Shown: positions 12,214 to 25,407 of the stretch, piece after piece
How positions within the stretch are numbered: position 1 is the first letter of the stretch
Layout of the letters: each line of letters opens with the position of its first letter
Source of the DNA: Echinostoma caproni
Taxonomy: Eukaryota > Platyhelminthes > Trematoda > Plagiorchiida > Echinostomatidae
Reading direction: 5' to 3'
DNA: 64,000 bases
NCBI GenBank assembly: GCA_900618425.1
Contig: UZAN01039702.1
Span: 51,007 to 115,006 of the forward strand
Program-made: the position numbers and the translations under genes
The notes under the pieces: generated by a model
Told to the model about the DNA's origin: nothing
The model's database searches: none
The model's input: only the letters and a program-made list of their open reading frames with translations

Positions 12214-12700
12214 GTGCTGCTTCAAAGTGCTGAGTATAAGAATTCAAATTGGCCTACTTTGCGGCTAAATCCCACATTATATTCACGTACAAATAGGTCC
12301 TCTTTATGCCGAATAAACATAGATTACCCCCGGATGCGACCTCGTTTTTTGTTTATCAGTTCACCTGTTCCTGTGGAGCAAGTTATGTGGGTTGAACGGT
12401 AAGGCGTCTATCTGATCGCATCAAGGAGCATCACTCCGTTTGGTTGAGCCAGGGATTAACAAGAACCGGAGCGACGGCAATTACGAACCATTTGAGAGAG
12501 TTTAATCACACAGTCAACGTGCTTGAGGCTTTCCGTCCTCTCTATGCGGTCAAGAGTAGGTTATCCAAAGAGGTCAAATTCAGAATTTTGTCCACGACTG
12601 AGGCGGTTGTCATCCATCTTCACCAGCCCCCTTGCGCGCCCAGAAACTGTTTTTGGGAACATAGGTCTTACTTTGGTCAACCACTAACAATCCGGTGAAG
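12214..12700 (+). mobile_element. Penelope-like GIY-YIG endonuclease fragment
   Basis: One frame, from about 12303 to 12700, reads LPPDATSFFVYQ, FTCSCGASYVG, then a TGA stop at 12393-12395, then TVRRLSDRIKEHHSVWLSQG, TNHLREFNHTVNVLEAFRPL and TTEAVVIHLHQPPC. This is the C-terminal GIY-YIG nuclease of Penelope-like elements: a CxC knuckle before the Y-VG motif, the R-I-x-E-H helix, and the AEAVxIRLxxP-type end. The single in-frame stop stands where the family normally has Arg (CGA to TGA). The upstream 12214-12300 part belongs in another frame, so an indel lies near 12295. The reverse transcriptase is missing. The nuclease nicks target DNA to prime reverse transcription; this copy cannot do so. 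It is followed by a C/CA-rich tail typical of untranslated retroelement ends. Confidence 0.8.
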
Positions 12701-12860
12701 TAACCTCCGTTTATGATTAACCACTCATTCACCTACCCACCCATTCACAACCACTCTGTCTCTCGCTTTCCACGCACACACACAGACACACACTCACGAA
12801 CATCAATTACCACATGTCCATCATCTCTCCTTTACCACTGATTTCCTTCACAGATAGTTG
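12701..12860 (+). repeat. C/CA-rich tail after Penelope-like fragment
   Basis: The stretch after the endonuclease frame is rich in CCACTCATTCACCTACCCAC-type and CACACACACAGACACACAC sequence. It probably belongs to the 3' untranslated part of the element, but no terminal repeat could be defined. Confidence 0.4.
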
Positions 12861-15800
12861 TCTTCTCTCCCCACCTGTTTTAATTTGTCATAACGTGTGC
12901 TGTATTTGGCCAGTTGAAGTAGCTAATTTAAGTATCAATAATTTCACTTATTTTTTCGTTTATGTTTTTAAGTTTGTCATATTAAACGTTCCGGCAGGTT
13001 GCGAAAAAATAGCCTAGAATTTACTACTGGTACAGTTTCCAGATGTTTCGCTTAGTTGTACGGTTTTTATTATAATCCTACCACACTAAATAGTTCGGTG
13101 TAAGCAGTTTGGTGAGGTAACAATAGTTCCAAGTTGCAAGCTAGGGTCCTGAGAGCTCAAGACCTACTTAATTTGATGATTGCCAACTACTGGTTGCCAC
13201 TGAAGCGAGGGAGAGCCAAGTTTAATGCACTTTGAATTTCTAACTGACTGAATAAACTGAGAACGGTGCACGAATGGGAGATTCGAATGAAAGTCCATCA
13301 AAACAAAGCAGAATAACTTTCTGAACTACAGTTGAGCAAAAAAGATAGCTGAGCAGTCTATTTCAGTTGGATCACCGGAGTCACTCAATAACAGGTCGAT
13401 AGAGAATTTGAGCACAATACATCAAATTGGATGCAATGATGAGGTATTCTGCTCAAATACGGTTGCCATGTTGAGAAAAGAGCTTCTTCTGTTCACTGTT
13501 CTATCATTGTTTCTCCCTTCAAATGAGGAGGCTTTTAAAGTGGTATAAATGGTATTGTTTCTTACTTATTTCGTTCAGATACTGAAGAGTAATTCCGAAT
13601 TTCGATGAAATTTATGTGAAAGTTTAGCTTTGAGGGAAATGTCCATGCTTTTCAATAATTTTACCGCGTGCGTAGGTCTGATAACCAATATCCGTGAATA
13701 TGTTAGACCGATTCTTAAGGGGCGTTTTGACCAAAACTTTCTAGCCATTATTCACAATGATTATTGTGTATGTATGTGTAGTTTGTAAGATAGTCCAGGA
13801 CAGTACACTTTTACTCTACAATGAAGTCTTTTACTTTTCCATCTGTTCGAACGTCGGTACGTTTAGCCCAGAAGAGACTTGTAAGATTACAGCCCTGTAA
13901 CCAGTTTGGGGTGGTCCCCGAGAGGAGGAATCAGACTGAAAAAATATTGCACAGAATTGCAACATTGTCATGCTCGATTTACAATCTGTCCTAGCTAGTT
14001 GTATCTATGCTTTCACCCGATTATTTGGATGTTTAATGTCCCTTCTTTTTTGAGAAACGTATAGTGTGTATGAACTTTGTTCACTAAGTTCAGTTAGACA
14101 AACACAAAATACAAACCGTTAAACTTCAGTTCAGTAACTGGATTGGAGTGGCTTGTTTTACTGTTGCTCAAGAAATAAAAGTATCAAACTACTGCGGGTG
14201 TAAAACATTTGCAAATTCACGTTGCGGGTTCGGATTGATCTCAGAATTTCTTGTGGAATCACAACGAACGTCAAACGGTGAAATAGATATGGAAAAGGGG
14301 AGTATCATCATAATGCCGAATTGGTTGAACTTCGATGATTTGAGAGAAAACATAGTAGTGGTAGCGAGGGAAATTAATATTTAAAACAAATTGCTGCTGC
14401 TTAAACTTTAGACAGATATAAAATAACGATGAGTAATTAGTAGGGACAATGATGGAGTAGTAGCTCTTGGAAAGGCAGAGCAAACAAGAATAAAAGACAA
14501 GTAAACAGGTGCTCAAATACGGTAGTGATCCGAGTGGTATAGATCATTCGAGGAACTAAATACCTCACCTCCTTCAGTTGCATCGAAGAAACCAAAAATG
14601 AGCGATAATCCTCCGTAAATTCGCTTGACGGTTTATGAGAAGGATTGATGAATGCACTGAAACGTTCATAATTTTTTCTCTACCAAATCTGAGTTGCAAG
14701 AACAACTGCGATTCTGTTGTACCAGGTGCTGTTGGAAACCAGTGGCACATATGTGCTAGCTACACTGAGTAAAATGCTTTGGAATTATACAAAATACCAA
14801 TTTTCAGATTGAATATTGATTTATGGTAAAGATATAAGAAGATAAATAAAGACTAAAAAGTGAGATTTTTAAAGTTAGCAAAAATCCATTTTTTTAATTT
14901 GTTTTCATTTGAATCTCAAGTCAGACAAATTAAAAGATATGGAGAAAGACTTGTTCCACACAACAGGGGTTAAATAAAGAGCTGTCACTGGATTGTCATA
15001 ATTTGCAGTATCTCTACAATCTCTTATTTCATTCCGTTCATTCCGGTTGATTCCAGGGTGGAGCTGTTAGAGTGGATAACTCACATGCGAACTGGTAAAT
15101 TCCACAGTTAATTGAGTGGGTGGTCAAATGTGGAAATACAAAAGTGGGGGGACCAGTCTAGCAACTCAGCTGACAGAACGCGTTTCTGGCAAACGCGCGG
15201 GCGATGTTCGAGAAATCCAAAGCCGTGATCTGTTTTAAAAAATGAATTAATCTGTACGTTCACCGGAATCACAACGCGTTGAAATTCGTAAGGTATTCAT
15301 CAACGGTCATTTGCGTTGTACCACGAGACAGAACTAATTTACACCAAACCGTTTGTGTATTCTAGTTCTTGCTGTCCAGCATCAGACCATTAGATAAATG
15401 GTCGTCTACAGAGATCAGCCGTACCCCGAATGCATTCACAATTTATTAACTGAAGCTTTTCGTTAGAAATGAGGATTTACGTTCCTCTCCTGAAGATAAT
15501 CTACGTAATCTTTTGACCTAAACGAACTAAAACAACATACTAATCGCTTATTTTATAGATATTTTGAACTCATGGAAAACAATCTTGCATTTGTACTACT
15601 TTGTTTGGGGTTTGACTCCAAATATTTGGTTGAAACAAAGAAACATAATCACCCCTTTCTAACGCTGACATTTTAAAATACACCTAAAATTTACAAAATC
15701 TACATTTCAACAACTCATTTGTTTTTCCAACGGTTTAATGTTTAGGATAAATTTCAGGATAAAAACATCATGAGATTAGAAACGTAATGGAAAAAGAAAA

Positions 15801-18540
15801 AAAACAAGTGCATTATTTGGACAGAGTTCTGAAATTTTATAACTGTAAGTAAAATTTTTCGTCATTTGGGTTTATTCCATTCAGTTGTTCTCAATAACAA
15901 TAAAATTTGTGGGAATTTTCCTATTTAAATGCTGCCAAATACATTTTTGTTTCCTAACATGTAGTATGTAGCACTAATCGTAAGTCATCAGCTTCAGTGG
16001 AGAGTACAATCACAAATATAATTAAATTATAATCAATCTGTGCCTTAAATGATGAAATTTATGAGTAACCAATGCTGCATTGTTTGAATGGCTCACGTCA
16101 CTGCCTATTCGGTTACAACAGAATTTTATCCAACCACGTGGCGTATCCACCCTGGGGCGAGGTGATCACAGACGCCGGATGTATACAGACACATATGGAT
16201 TACTTTTTTGTGCGATCTGGTCCAGGTGGTACATTAGACTGGGAATGTTTAATTCGGAACTGATTGTTTTACTCACAGAACACTAAAAATGGTGACGAAA
16301 GTGGTTTGTGATTGTTCCGAACAAAGCGGTTTTACTCAACTGCGGAATTGAAGAATATTCAATTTTCCCAGAATTTACATTGTTCGGATGGTACCTGAAA
16401 TGATATTAAAGAAACTATCCAACCCTACAATAATCTGTGAAAACCACTTGAAGAGAACCTTGACCCACAGAACATTACATAATTGGAATTGATTCTATAT
16501 TCTGAGGATTAATGTAGAAATTGTGACTCCACTTCCTGTTTGAAACGCGGTGGATTTCATTTATCTCCAGTAACCCCTGGTTAGCTTTATTGCTACCTGA
16601 ACCTGGAGATGTAGGGCTGAGAATCCCAAATGTTGCCAGCAGGATACTCAGTCGAGCTAATCTATACAAAACATAGTACTCATCCATTCAGTTCTTAATT
16701 ATTGACTAATTGCTAGACTGACAATTACGTTACCAATTTCGAATATGGATTAATAGGATATACTGTAGTTCTGTGGCTTTTAGCTCCATGAGTTTCATGT
16801 TTACATTGCACGCTGCGTCGTTGTTTAATTCAGTCTCACAATATGGTTATATAACATCTACCATGCAAGGTTTTGTGGCGGTTTCAGTTGTCGTCCTTCG
16901 GCAGTCCATCTGGCTGGTAGAAGAACTAGAACACTGGAAGCAGCACCAGGGTGAAAACTGAAAAACTGGAAACTAAGTTTGTTTATAAAACTCAGCTATA
17001 TCAATCAGTATATCAAACCATTGATTACACTGATGTCAAGGCAAAATAAATAGGGAAACCATCGGGACCCTCATGACCTAGTCCCTTGTTCAACGTTTTC
17101 ATATACGTATGCTAGGCAATCCCTAAGTAAAGTTCTGCCGTATATTATCTACCTCATCAAACATCTTTTGTCAAGGTAGCCTATTTAGTGGTATTCGGAT
17201 ATATGGTGGATAATTTATTATCATGATGAACCATGACAGCATTCCGCAGGAGGATACCAGAGGTGCTAAAACAATGTGAAATGCACCGGCAGCTATTGGC
17301 CTTAGAAAATATGCTTGTATGCACACATGCCACAGCATAGCCACTGGTGGTCTACACTAGTACTGACAACAGAACCAGTGTTTTCTTGAGCAAAGTATGC
17401 TCTTTTGTTTTAACGTTACCTTAACTCTATTATTTCACGAGATCTTTATGCGTACGCAGTACTACCCGACATTTACATATTACTGAGAGCACCAATATCT
17501 CTTCGAGGAATTTCATGATTATTCTTTCAAAACACGCGGAGCTACCACTACTAATATGGAACTGTTGAACCCGAGTGCCTTTTGGTTGAACGGATGTAGT
17601 AAAGGAACAAGCTGAAAAATAAAAACCGCAAGGCTGCGCAACAGAAAGACGAGTATCAATCAAACAGGCCCCTTCCATCGCAGAAAAGCGTATTTGGCTT
17701 TGCCAATCAGATCGTCATTATCAAATAAATATTATGACTTTTATTGATTAATCAATAGCATAGATCTAACTAGCATCTGTTGGTCAAACGGGGTTTTTAC
17801 CGTTCCTCCAGTCAGCCTGGTCAATTTCAGATAGTTGTTTTTGAATGTTTAATACAAAAGCCCTATCTTTTGGATTTACGAAATAACCTTTTGTCAGATT
17901 GCTCACCATAGACGACGTAGGAGAGACAACGAATATTTGAGAAGTATATGCAAAAAGAGAAACGTGGAGGAGACACCGTCCACCCTGTGTACATAATCAT
18001 AATTGTGAAATCCTGAACTGGAGGGGAATAAAGACATGAAAATTATAAGTTTTTTCATCTCAAAAATCTTGAACGACAGTATCCAATAAACTCGTCAAAT
18101 ATTTTGACCGAAGTATTCACCGATTTCTTCAAATGGTTTCGACAGTCTCATTATTAGTGCTAGCCACAAATGCCGACTGTACAAATTAGAAAATGATTGT
18201 TTTTTAGTTTGTTTCGTAATATCTGGTGCTTCCGTGTGTCCCAGCTATAGTTGAATTGTTTTCTCTGTAAACGTTTAAGTGTATGTTGGGCTAGGTTTAC
18301 ATCTAGGAACCGTCGTGTAACAAAGCTGTCTCAGGTCCCTCGTGGACCGAGGTAAAAGACCTAAATTTTGATAATTTTTCTACCAGCATCAGCAGCAATC
18401 AGTTTCAGTAGAGTTCATATATGATTCGAATTCTCGATAAAATGACTAATCATAACAGCTTCATACAAGCTCCATCATTTCTGTGATATTGTTTGTTTTC
18501 ATGCTTCTTCAACTTCAAACTAAGTATTGTGACTGAGAAT
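12861..18540. other. Long gene-free stretch
   Basis: About 5.7 kb without a credible coding frame, RNA gene or readable transposon protein. Short overlapping frames near 14.1-14.5, 16.07-16.29 and 16.8 kb occur in clusters on both strands and show no motif. The segment 15.05-15.25 kb is somewhat less AT-rich but unassigned. Confidence 0.45.
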
Positions 18541-19005
18541 TCAAGCAAAACCTTGATTATATTTCTTAGAAAAATCATCATCCTCATCATCTTCGAGAGG
18601 GTCGTCATTCGGATGACATTCCTGAAAAAAATGTTTTCAACTGTTCCACTGTCTTGATGCTGATTACGCCTTAAAATAATAAGAATAAAGAGATTTGCAA
18701 TTTGCAGGTAATAAATAGCTTTTTGCACTCTCCGGATTTCAATACAATTGAAAGGAAATCTGTGCCTGCGATTAAAACTTTTAGGAAAGATGCTGCGAGA
18801 CTTCAAATATGGCACAAATTCTGAGCTCATCTCAGCTTGATCCGGATATGGGTGTCCTTCATAGGTGTTCTTGTTGGACAAATGGTCAGAAGTCCTAGCA
18901 TACATCAAGCAAATACCTCAGTTTTGATACTGTCTAATTCGGGTAGACTGACAAACTTCAAGCGGTCAAAGAAGTAATTGTTCCGTAGCCAAATAAGAAC
19001 AGTTG
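18541..19005 (-). CDS. Candidate terminal exons of an unrecognised protein gene
   Basis: On the minus strand three blocks join in phase. Exon a (19005-18917) follows GCTTCAG and reads TVLIWLRNNYFFDRLKFVSL, PELDSIKTE, ending GAG before GTATTT. Exon b (18869-18729) reads NTYEGHPYPDQAEMSSEF, VPYLKSRSIFPKSFN, RRHRFPFNCIEIRR. Exon c (18621-18541) follows TTTTTTTCAG and gives ECHPNDDPLEDDEDDDFSKK plus YNQGFA and a TGA stop: an acidic C-terminal tail of 26 residues. The inferred introns are 47 nt (18916-18870) and 107 nt (18728-18622); short introns are common in schistosome genes. Exon c has a strong acceptor; the donor GTGCAA of exon b and the acceptor CAACAAG of exon b are weak. Exon b and the following intron are also open in one frame (152 codons, 18908-18450), so chance cannot be excluded. 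I do not recognise the protein. No polyadenylation signal is obvious downstream. Confidence 0.35.
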
Positions 19006-20689
19006 CTGAAGCGTTTTCTCAAATTCTATAACACATTTTGCAATGCAATTAATTTCTATAAACACGGTTCATATGTCAGTATAGTAATCCTTGATGTAGT
19101 GCGTTCAAAAACATGAAACTTACGAAATAGTTCTAAACACTAGATAGAAATCGAAATGCTTCTTGAATGAGATGTTATTCACTTTACTGCACGCAACCTA
19201 GAGAAACACTGATCCTTATCCACGTAAAAACAACTCATCGGTTAGACTCTACGTATGCACGTCTTCTGGAATGCCTACAAAAAGGCACAAAAAACGAAGC
19301 ACGTAGAGATTGACAGACGTATCCTTTATCATCAGACAGTCAGAAAGCTCAGTTCGTCTGTTTGTATTGCATCAAATTCCTTCAATTTTCTTGGTGTAGC
19401 TCATCTTACTTGCTGTTTTCTCACAATTGGGTACAGTTTACTCCATAAATGAACGGAACCGTTGAGAGATGTTCCGCGATCAGAAGCTAAAATAAGGCAG
19501 TCAGAATATTTACGTAATTTCCTTTTATGGGGATTTTCATTGCATTTATACAAGAGAACCACGAGCCAATAATACTTGAAAACCAACGATTGTAGTCTAG
19601 ACGTGATAGCTTAGAAGAGGTTGCGGATGACGAGGTGGGTCATTTGACAGCTCTTGGGTTAGGACGCATAAAAATTATAGTTTATACAACGATAAATGAT
19701 GTCAACTAAATAGGGAAGCTGACTTCCGCTCTGCAAAGAAACGTTTTGAGTGAGAAAACTACTTAAGTCATCTGTTGAAATTTGTAAATGATGTGGATGA
19801 CAAATCAAAGTTGACTGATGAAGAACCTTTTGGCAAGATTTCTTAGAATGGTGACAGTGTTCTCCAGTTTAGTAAATCACTGTTCCCCGGAGTGTATTGT
19901 TTAGGTTTATACAAAGTTTCCGGACAATCTATCATCAAACTAGGTTGTATTTACCGGGTGATGTCAACGGACGTCGACGGTTGTCACATGACCTGAGGGG
20001 CGGTCGACATGCCGATAACCAGTGACGTGAGGTCAAGTTCAAGGTCACGGTTTTACCTCTTGTTTTTCTCTCCGCTATTGATACATAAGTTAATGGTGTT
20101 GATTTTTCTAGTTTGGCAAGTCGTCTGCATGTCAACATACCCGTTGATTGATTACTGAGTGGAGAAACATCCCGGAAAATATCCACTACAATGGCAGTTT
20201 TCTACCAGGACACTATATCACTGTAAGTCGAAGAGTATTAGACGTTTTTTATCTTACTCGGGAGTAGCGAAGGTTTCAATTAATATACAAGGCAAATTTT
20301 GTCACTTTCTGATTAGACTAAGCTAGGAAGTTATGTACAGCTTTTGATGATTATAATGCATCTGGTGGGCAGATCCATCGAGAGGAAGGAGAGTCAATAT
20401 CAGAACGTCAACGGTGCAACTAAAGCCTCCTAACCACAGGCACGAGTCATGTTCGACCGCTGTCCATCTCAGGGACTGTGGCCGGAGTGACCATTGCACA
20501 AAAATGATGTACCATTCCATTGCAGCACGGTTCAAATGACGGAAGATAGTGAATTATCGTTTCCTTAATTGAGCCATTCATTGTTTTTATGCTTTAAGTT
20601 TCCTATTTGCACTGCCATTTTTCAACTCGGGACGACGTAAAGTTCATTATTGTCATTACTTACTTGCCAGTCTGATGTGGAGAACAATA
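19006..20689. other. Gene-free stretch with a GC-richer patch
   Basis: No credible gene. The part from about 19.93 to 20.53 kb is clearly less AT-rich than its flanks (for example TGACGTGAGGTCAAGTTCAA near 20.02 kb), which suggests an old repeat, perhaps an extension of the LINE that starts at 20.69 kb. The frames in it (19935-20186 and 20323-20535, both minus) show no motif I can name. Confidence 0.35.
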
Positions 20690-22430
20690 TCATATAGCAC
20701 AAAATATTTTAGATAGCGAGAGGGATAGAGAGAATAAGCGGTGTAGGAGAGCAGCCAGTTCTGGGGCGCACTGTTTGAGGGCGATGGGAAGAATCCCGTC
20801 CAGGTCCAGTGTGCTTGTGTGGGTCCAGTGATCAAAGTATCTAACGTAACTTTCTAGTGGAAATGATTGGTGTGGAAAGACGGTTCGCTGCAGGGTATGT
20901 GGAGGATTAGATAGGTAATTCGAGTAGGGTAGAATTAGAAGCAAAACGAGAGGCAAACACTCCCGCCATTTCAAGCGGGTCGGACACTAAATAGTCAGAT
21001 GGTTCAACAATGAGTGGGAAGTTAGTGGAACAGGAGTCACGGAAGGCTGCCTCAACGAGTAACCAGAACGTTCGGCTTGCAGAGGGAGTGGTGGCCAATT
21101 GTGCTGCTTCGCGTTCAACAAAGTGCTCCTTAGCTTCCTTTACGATGGTTGTGCAGTTGTTGCGTGCTAATAAGAACCATCGGCGGGAACTGGGTGAGGG
21201 TAAACGACGCCAGAGGCGGAGCTATGATTGCTTTTAACGACCAGCATGACAACAGGCGTGGTTAAATTATTCTAGAGAAAGAGGCTTGCTGGGGTTAGTG
21301 AAATAAGGAATAAATAGGTACAAGACTTGCAAAAGAACTTTGGAAAAATTCGAAGCCGGATGGAGACATCGGTGGGAAAGCTACATTCATTCCAGAGGAA
21401 GGAAGCCAGAAAGTTATGAAAGCTGCATCAATCAGCAGAACCGTATCAGACTAGCCACACCAAGAAGTGTTGATTTACGTTGCCACACCGCATCCAGTTT
21501 TCTTCCTGCTATGTTGTTTATCCTGCCGGTAATAGTTGAAGCCATCTATCTGCACGACAGCATCCTCAACAGTTTGATTTAACCGGGTTTCTTGTTGGAA
21601 TGAATGTGTGTGTTCAGTGAGGAAGTTAAATCCGATATCATTGGGAAGAGAGAGAGCAAACGTTGGTATTGACCAATGACGGCACGGCCGTCTTCGCAGG
21701 AGGGGTGCTATTAAGCGCACGCTGCCATCCAGCACGCTTGCGTTTCTTGATCCAAGCATGATTGCCAGATTCTCCAATCGTATTGTTTGTATGAGGCACA
21801 TAGTTACCAGATTTGAATTTGAGCATATTCTGACGAGAGCAAGTATGGGTCCGGAACATGTTTAACATCCAGATAACCATAAAATCCACTGAGACGACGA
21901 GCACACAAAACGTAGCTCGGCCAATCGAAGGACGCGAGGCAATTGATACCAATCGATCAGTTTAGTACGCGTTCCCTGTTACGTTAGGTACAATCACCCA
22001 AAATCGTGAACTGCGCTTTAGGAGGAGAGGATGCTTTAGCGATATTGTCAATGGTTGCCGATAAAGTATCTAAAAGTGAAGAGTCACTAAAGTTTGGGAA
22101 ACGGTATTCAGTGCAAAAGTAGTGATTGAAAGAAGTGAACCGAGGTTTCTTCATACATTGTGGAACTCGCGGTTGGTGAGACTTTGGTGGAAGAACGGGG
22201 TACAAGCAATTGCATAATGGATAAAAGCAAAAACACCAGCTTTAGGGATGAACGAAGTGCAGTTGTGAAGGAACAGTACACTTGAAAATCGACCCTATTA
22301 GTTATAATATTCATATTGAGCTGAGACGTAAGCGGCAATCCAACCGTGGAACTTGGAGTGGCAAACCGCATAAGGTCCCGATGGATAGCCGGTGGTGCTG
22401 ACCCGGGCGACGGCAGAAACGTTAATCTCT
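20690..22430 (-). mobile_element. CR1/Jockey-type LINE, scrambled endonuclease and RT relic
   Basis: Minus-strand frames carry pieces of a non-LTR retrotransposon ORF2. 22205-21984 reads YRFPNFSDSSLLDTLSATID then AQFTILGDC, the apurinic endonuclease segment that normally ends in GDFN. 21720-21475 reads NTNVCSLS, then after a frame change ETRLNQTVEDAVVQIDGF and YRQDKQHSRKK: the N-terminal part of the same endonuclease. 21200-20907 gives ARNNCTTIVKEAKEHF, TPSASRTFWLLVEAAFRDSC and LVSDPLEMAGVFASRFASNS, the linker before the RT. After another frame change, 20930-20690 reads LDLDGILPIALKQCAPELAA, the first RT motif region. The copy stops there, without the RT core. The endonuclease halves are in reversed order, so this is either a rearranged copy or two overlapping relics. 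It is GC-richer than its surroundings. It is not functional. Confidence 0.75.
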
Positions 22431-25366
22431 AGTTTGTGCTCCTATCATCGACTTATTCAAGTCAATGCTCGATGAAGCTTTGCAAAACCTTACTGTTCAA
22501 CACTGGAGTTTGAACATTATAATTTACTATCTAATTGTGCTATCAACGGAGCCCAGTGTGTACAGATCCTACATGATTCCATAGGCATCAGCTTTGCAAT
22601 TTACTAAATAAATAAATGAATATTGAAAGACCAATCTGAACCAATCGCCTTAAAATATAGCAGATATTTCATTCAAGGTGCACGCTATAAACGTGCATCA
22701 GATGTTTTACTTTTAATGTTGTCGAAGAAATTCGTTAAGCAATCAATCAACCTAGTAGCTTAACCAGATGGACAAGGCAACTATTATCACTGTGAAACAT
22801 GCACACATGCTGCCGTGTTCGTTATCTTTCTGTCTCAGTAGTTGCAAAACAAGGTTTTCAACAGGAATTTACAATTGTTGTGATCATTTCAACAAATTTA
22901 GTTTTCCAGGGTAGATCCTATCCTCCATAATCTCAGCCCAAAGTATAAGAATGCTCAGCTAAACAGCTGGGCGTACATATCACTTCCTTGTATTTTGAAT
23001 TAGCTGCAAAGAGACCATCAAAATTGACTGCATCATGCTTGAAAATTGAGTCAGTTCTGCTATCGTAAATTTGTTTTGATAGTCCGTAGAACTTTCTCTA
23101 GGGTATTGCACTTTTCCAATATTTCGTGAGTGTTTTTTCCCTCAGTTCCCTTTGGAGACACGTTGCATCACAAAACCGCCGACCTCAAACAATACAAAGT
23201 TGATTTTTACATCGCTGAGCTTAGTCTTATTCAATCTCGTCAAAGCAGAATCAGGGTGAGAGAATGCTCTGAATTTTTAACTCTGTGACCGGAAATACTG
23301 AATTTTTTCTTCTGTTTTGTCCGTTTCATATCGTAATTTGATATTCTTTCGTCTGCACATACACTTGCGTTCCCATTTGTTGTCCGGTTCCGTACTGAGG
23401 TGCGATTAGCTGCTTCAGGTTGGGCCCACTACGGTGGCGAGTTGTGCAACAGACTGACACAGGGGCGGATGTTAGTGATGTACCGGAAACAAAGCTCACA
23501 TACGCTGGTGAATTTGACACTCCCACTTCGATTCTTAACATAAATATGTCGGCTGAATCTACCGGTTGGGATAAACACCATAGCAACATTTGGTGTTCGG
23601 GGTTCTGGACTCTGTCTAGTGAAGCGATAAGATTGAATGGCGTCTAATAGGCAGTTGTGTCATCTTGAGCTTTTGATGCGGAATATTTGGACACAGCAAT
23701 CTGACTGGTCTGTTTATTGCAGTACGTGTCCTTTGGGACATCTTTTGGTTTATTTTATTTTTTTACTCAGCAGCATTGTTTGGCAAAATCTTATGGTTAC
23801 CATACAATTATAGATTGTTCCAAATAAATCTTTTACATAATGATTCCCTGTTTATTATTTGAAGAAAACACATTGTACAGGAGTTTGCATGTAAGACTCC
23901 ATGAAACTAATAGCGTTTCTGCATCACCACAAAAGATATCTATGGTAAGTTTCATGATCAGCGGTAATAGGAATTTACAATGAGTACAGCGCAAAGTTCC
24001 ACCGTCTTTTTGCTTGTAAAATCTCCAAATGTCTTGTAAATCCACAATGAGACCACTGTGAGCTCAAATTCTTATATGTTTTGAACCGACAAGTCAGATC
24101 TGTCACCAGGCTGTGGTTGTCGTGTATTCGGATTCATGGGTTGGTGACACATGGAATTCGTCAGCTTTGTTATAACAAAATATTTGGTGGTGGGATAGAA
24201 ATAGATAGAATTCTTCTAAAGGAACTAAAATGCAAAATTTAAGAAACATATCTGAGTATTGAGTGACCAGTTTCACTGTATTCCCCTTCACCTAAGCACT
24301 GGATGTTGCTAATGGCGATGTTAGAATGGGTTCTATTTGATGCCAGTATAACACTTTTCAAAAGTTAGCACATTAGAGATTAACAAATAGTGTTGTAAAG
24401 TAGCGTTCCAACTATTTGTCCGATCGATCAAATTGGATACTCAATTCTCTTTGATGAGGTAGTAAATGTTCCAACCAAAGTGAATTTAGGGACACGCAAA
24501 TTGCTAGAAGGTCGAACGGATGCGGATACACGAGACAATTGAAGTGTTGTGCATTTCTGCTTTAGATCAACTTCCCAATTCGCATTTTGCAAGGGTGATT
24601 TGAAGTTGACATTGTAGCTGAATAGAATGGTTAGCGATAACGAACAAAAGTTTGATTGTACACAAGCTTAAAATTAGTGCAGCACAGCATTCTGTCTTGT
24701 ACGTCTAGAATCTTGAATTAGTAGCATCCCTCTTGTCTCCAAGCAGACAAGTAAGTGGATAATTGGCTTTACAATGGAAGGGGATTGGGGTTAGGACCTA
24801 CATTTTCACGATACAATTAATTAATGCACTGGCCATTTTCGTTTTCATTTGCAGAATTAGCGATTAAGCGGCAGTTCAAATATCTGCATTGACAGCAAAA
24901 GCTGCACTAGCATAAGTGTTTATTTTTGCAAACGTATAGCGAACCTCTCGAACACGAATAGGGGATCGATCACTAGTAGACAAATCGGAATGCGTTCAAA
25001 GTGTGTTGTTATGGAAAGATACATCATTCACCTAAAAGAATCAACGCGGCTTTCGAAACTCTATTATCTCAATCCTTCCTTGTCCCTTAGACAAAAAACG
25101 TAACGTTTCGTCTGCTTACACTCCCCACGTATCTTTTTGTATTCCAAGTATTGTAATAAATAACAACAAAATAAATCAATATTGATGTCTGCACAGATTT
25201 CCCCTCCAGTTCAGTTGATTCTCCCCGAGCATGCGATCCGCAATCCGCATTTTTAATAAATCGGTTGTAGATTTGGCTTTTCAAAGATAAAAGTAAATAA
25301 CTTTCTCGTATGCATTAATTTTTCGCAAGTTGAACTTGTTTCCATAGTTTGAATACAAAAAGGAAT
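22431..25366. other. Gene-free stretch
   Basis: AT-rich, without recognisable coding sequence, RNA genes or transposon motifs. A short GC-richer patch at about 23.39-23.65 kb has overlapping frames on both strands (75 and 87 codons) but no motif. Confidence 0.45.
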
Positions 25367-25398
25367 TATATATATACACATATATGTGTATATATATA
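25367..25398. repeat. Perfect 32-bp AT palindrome
   Basis: The 32 bases are an exact palindrome centred between 25382 and 25383, with ACACATATATGTGT at the centre and TA steps on both sides. It ends only about 10 bp before the first readable codon of the Penelope-like relic. Confidence 0.9.
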
Positions 25399-25407
25399 CT
25401 CTATCAA

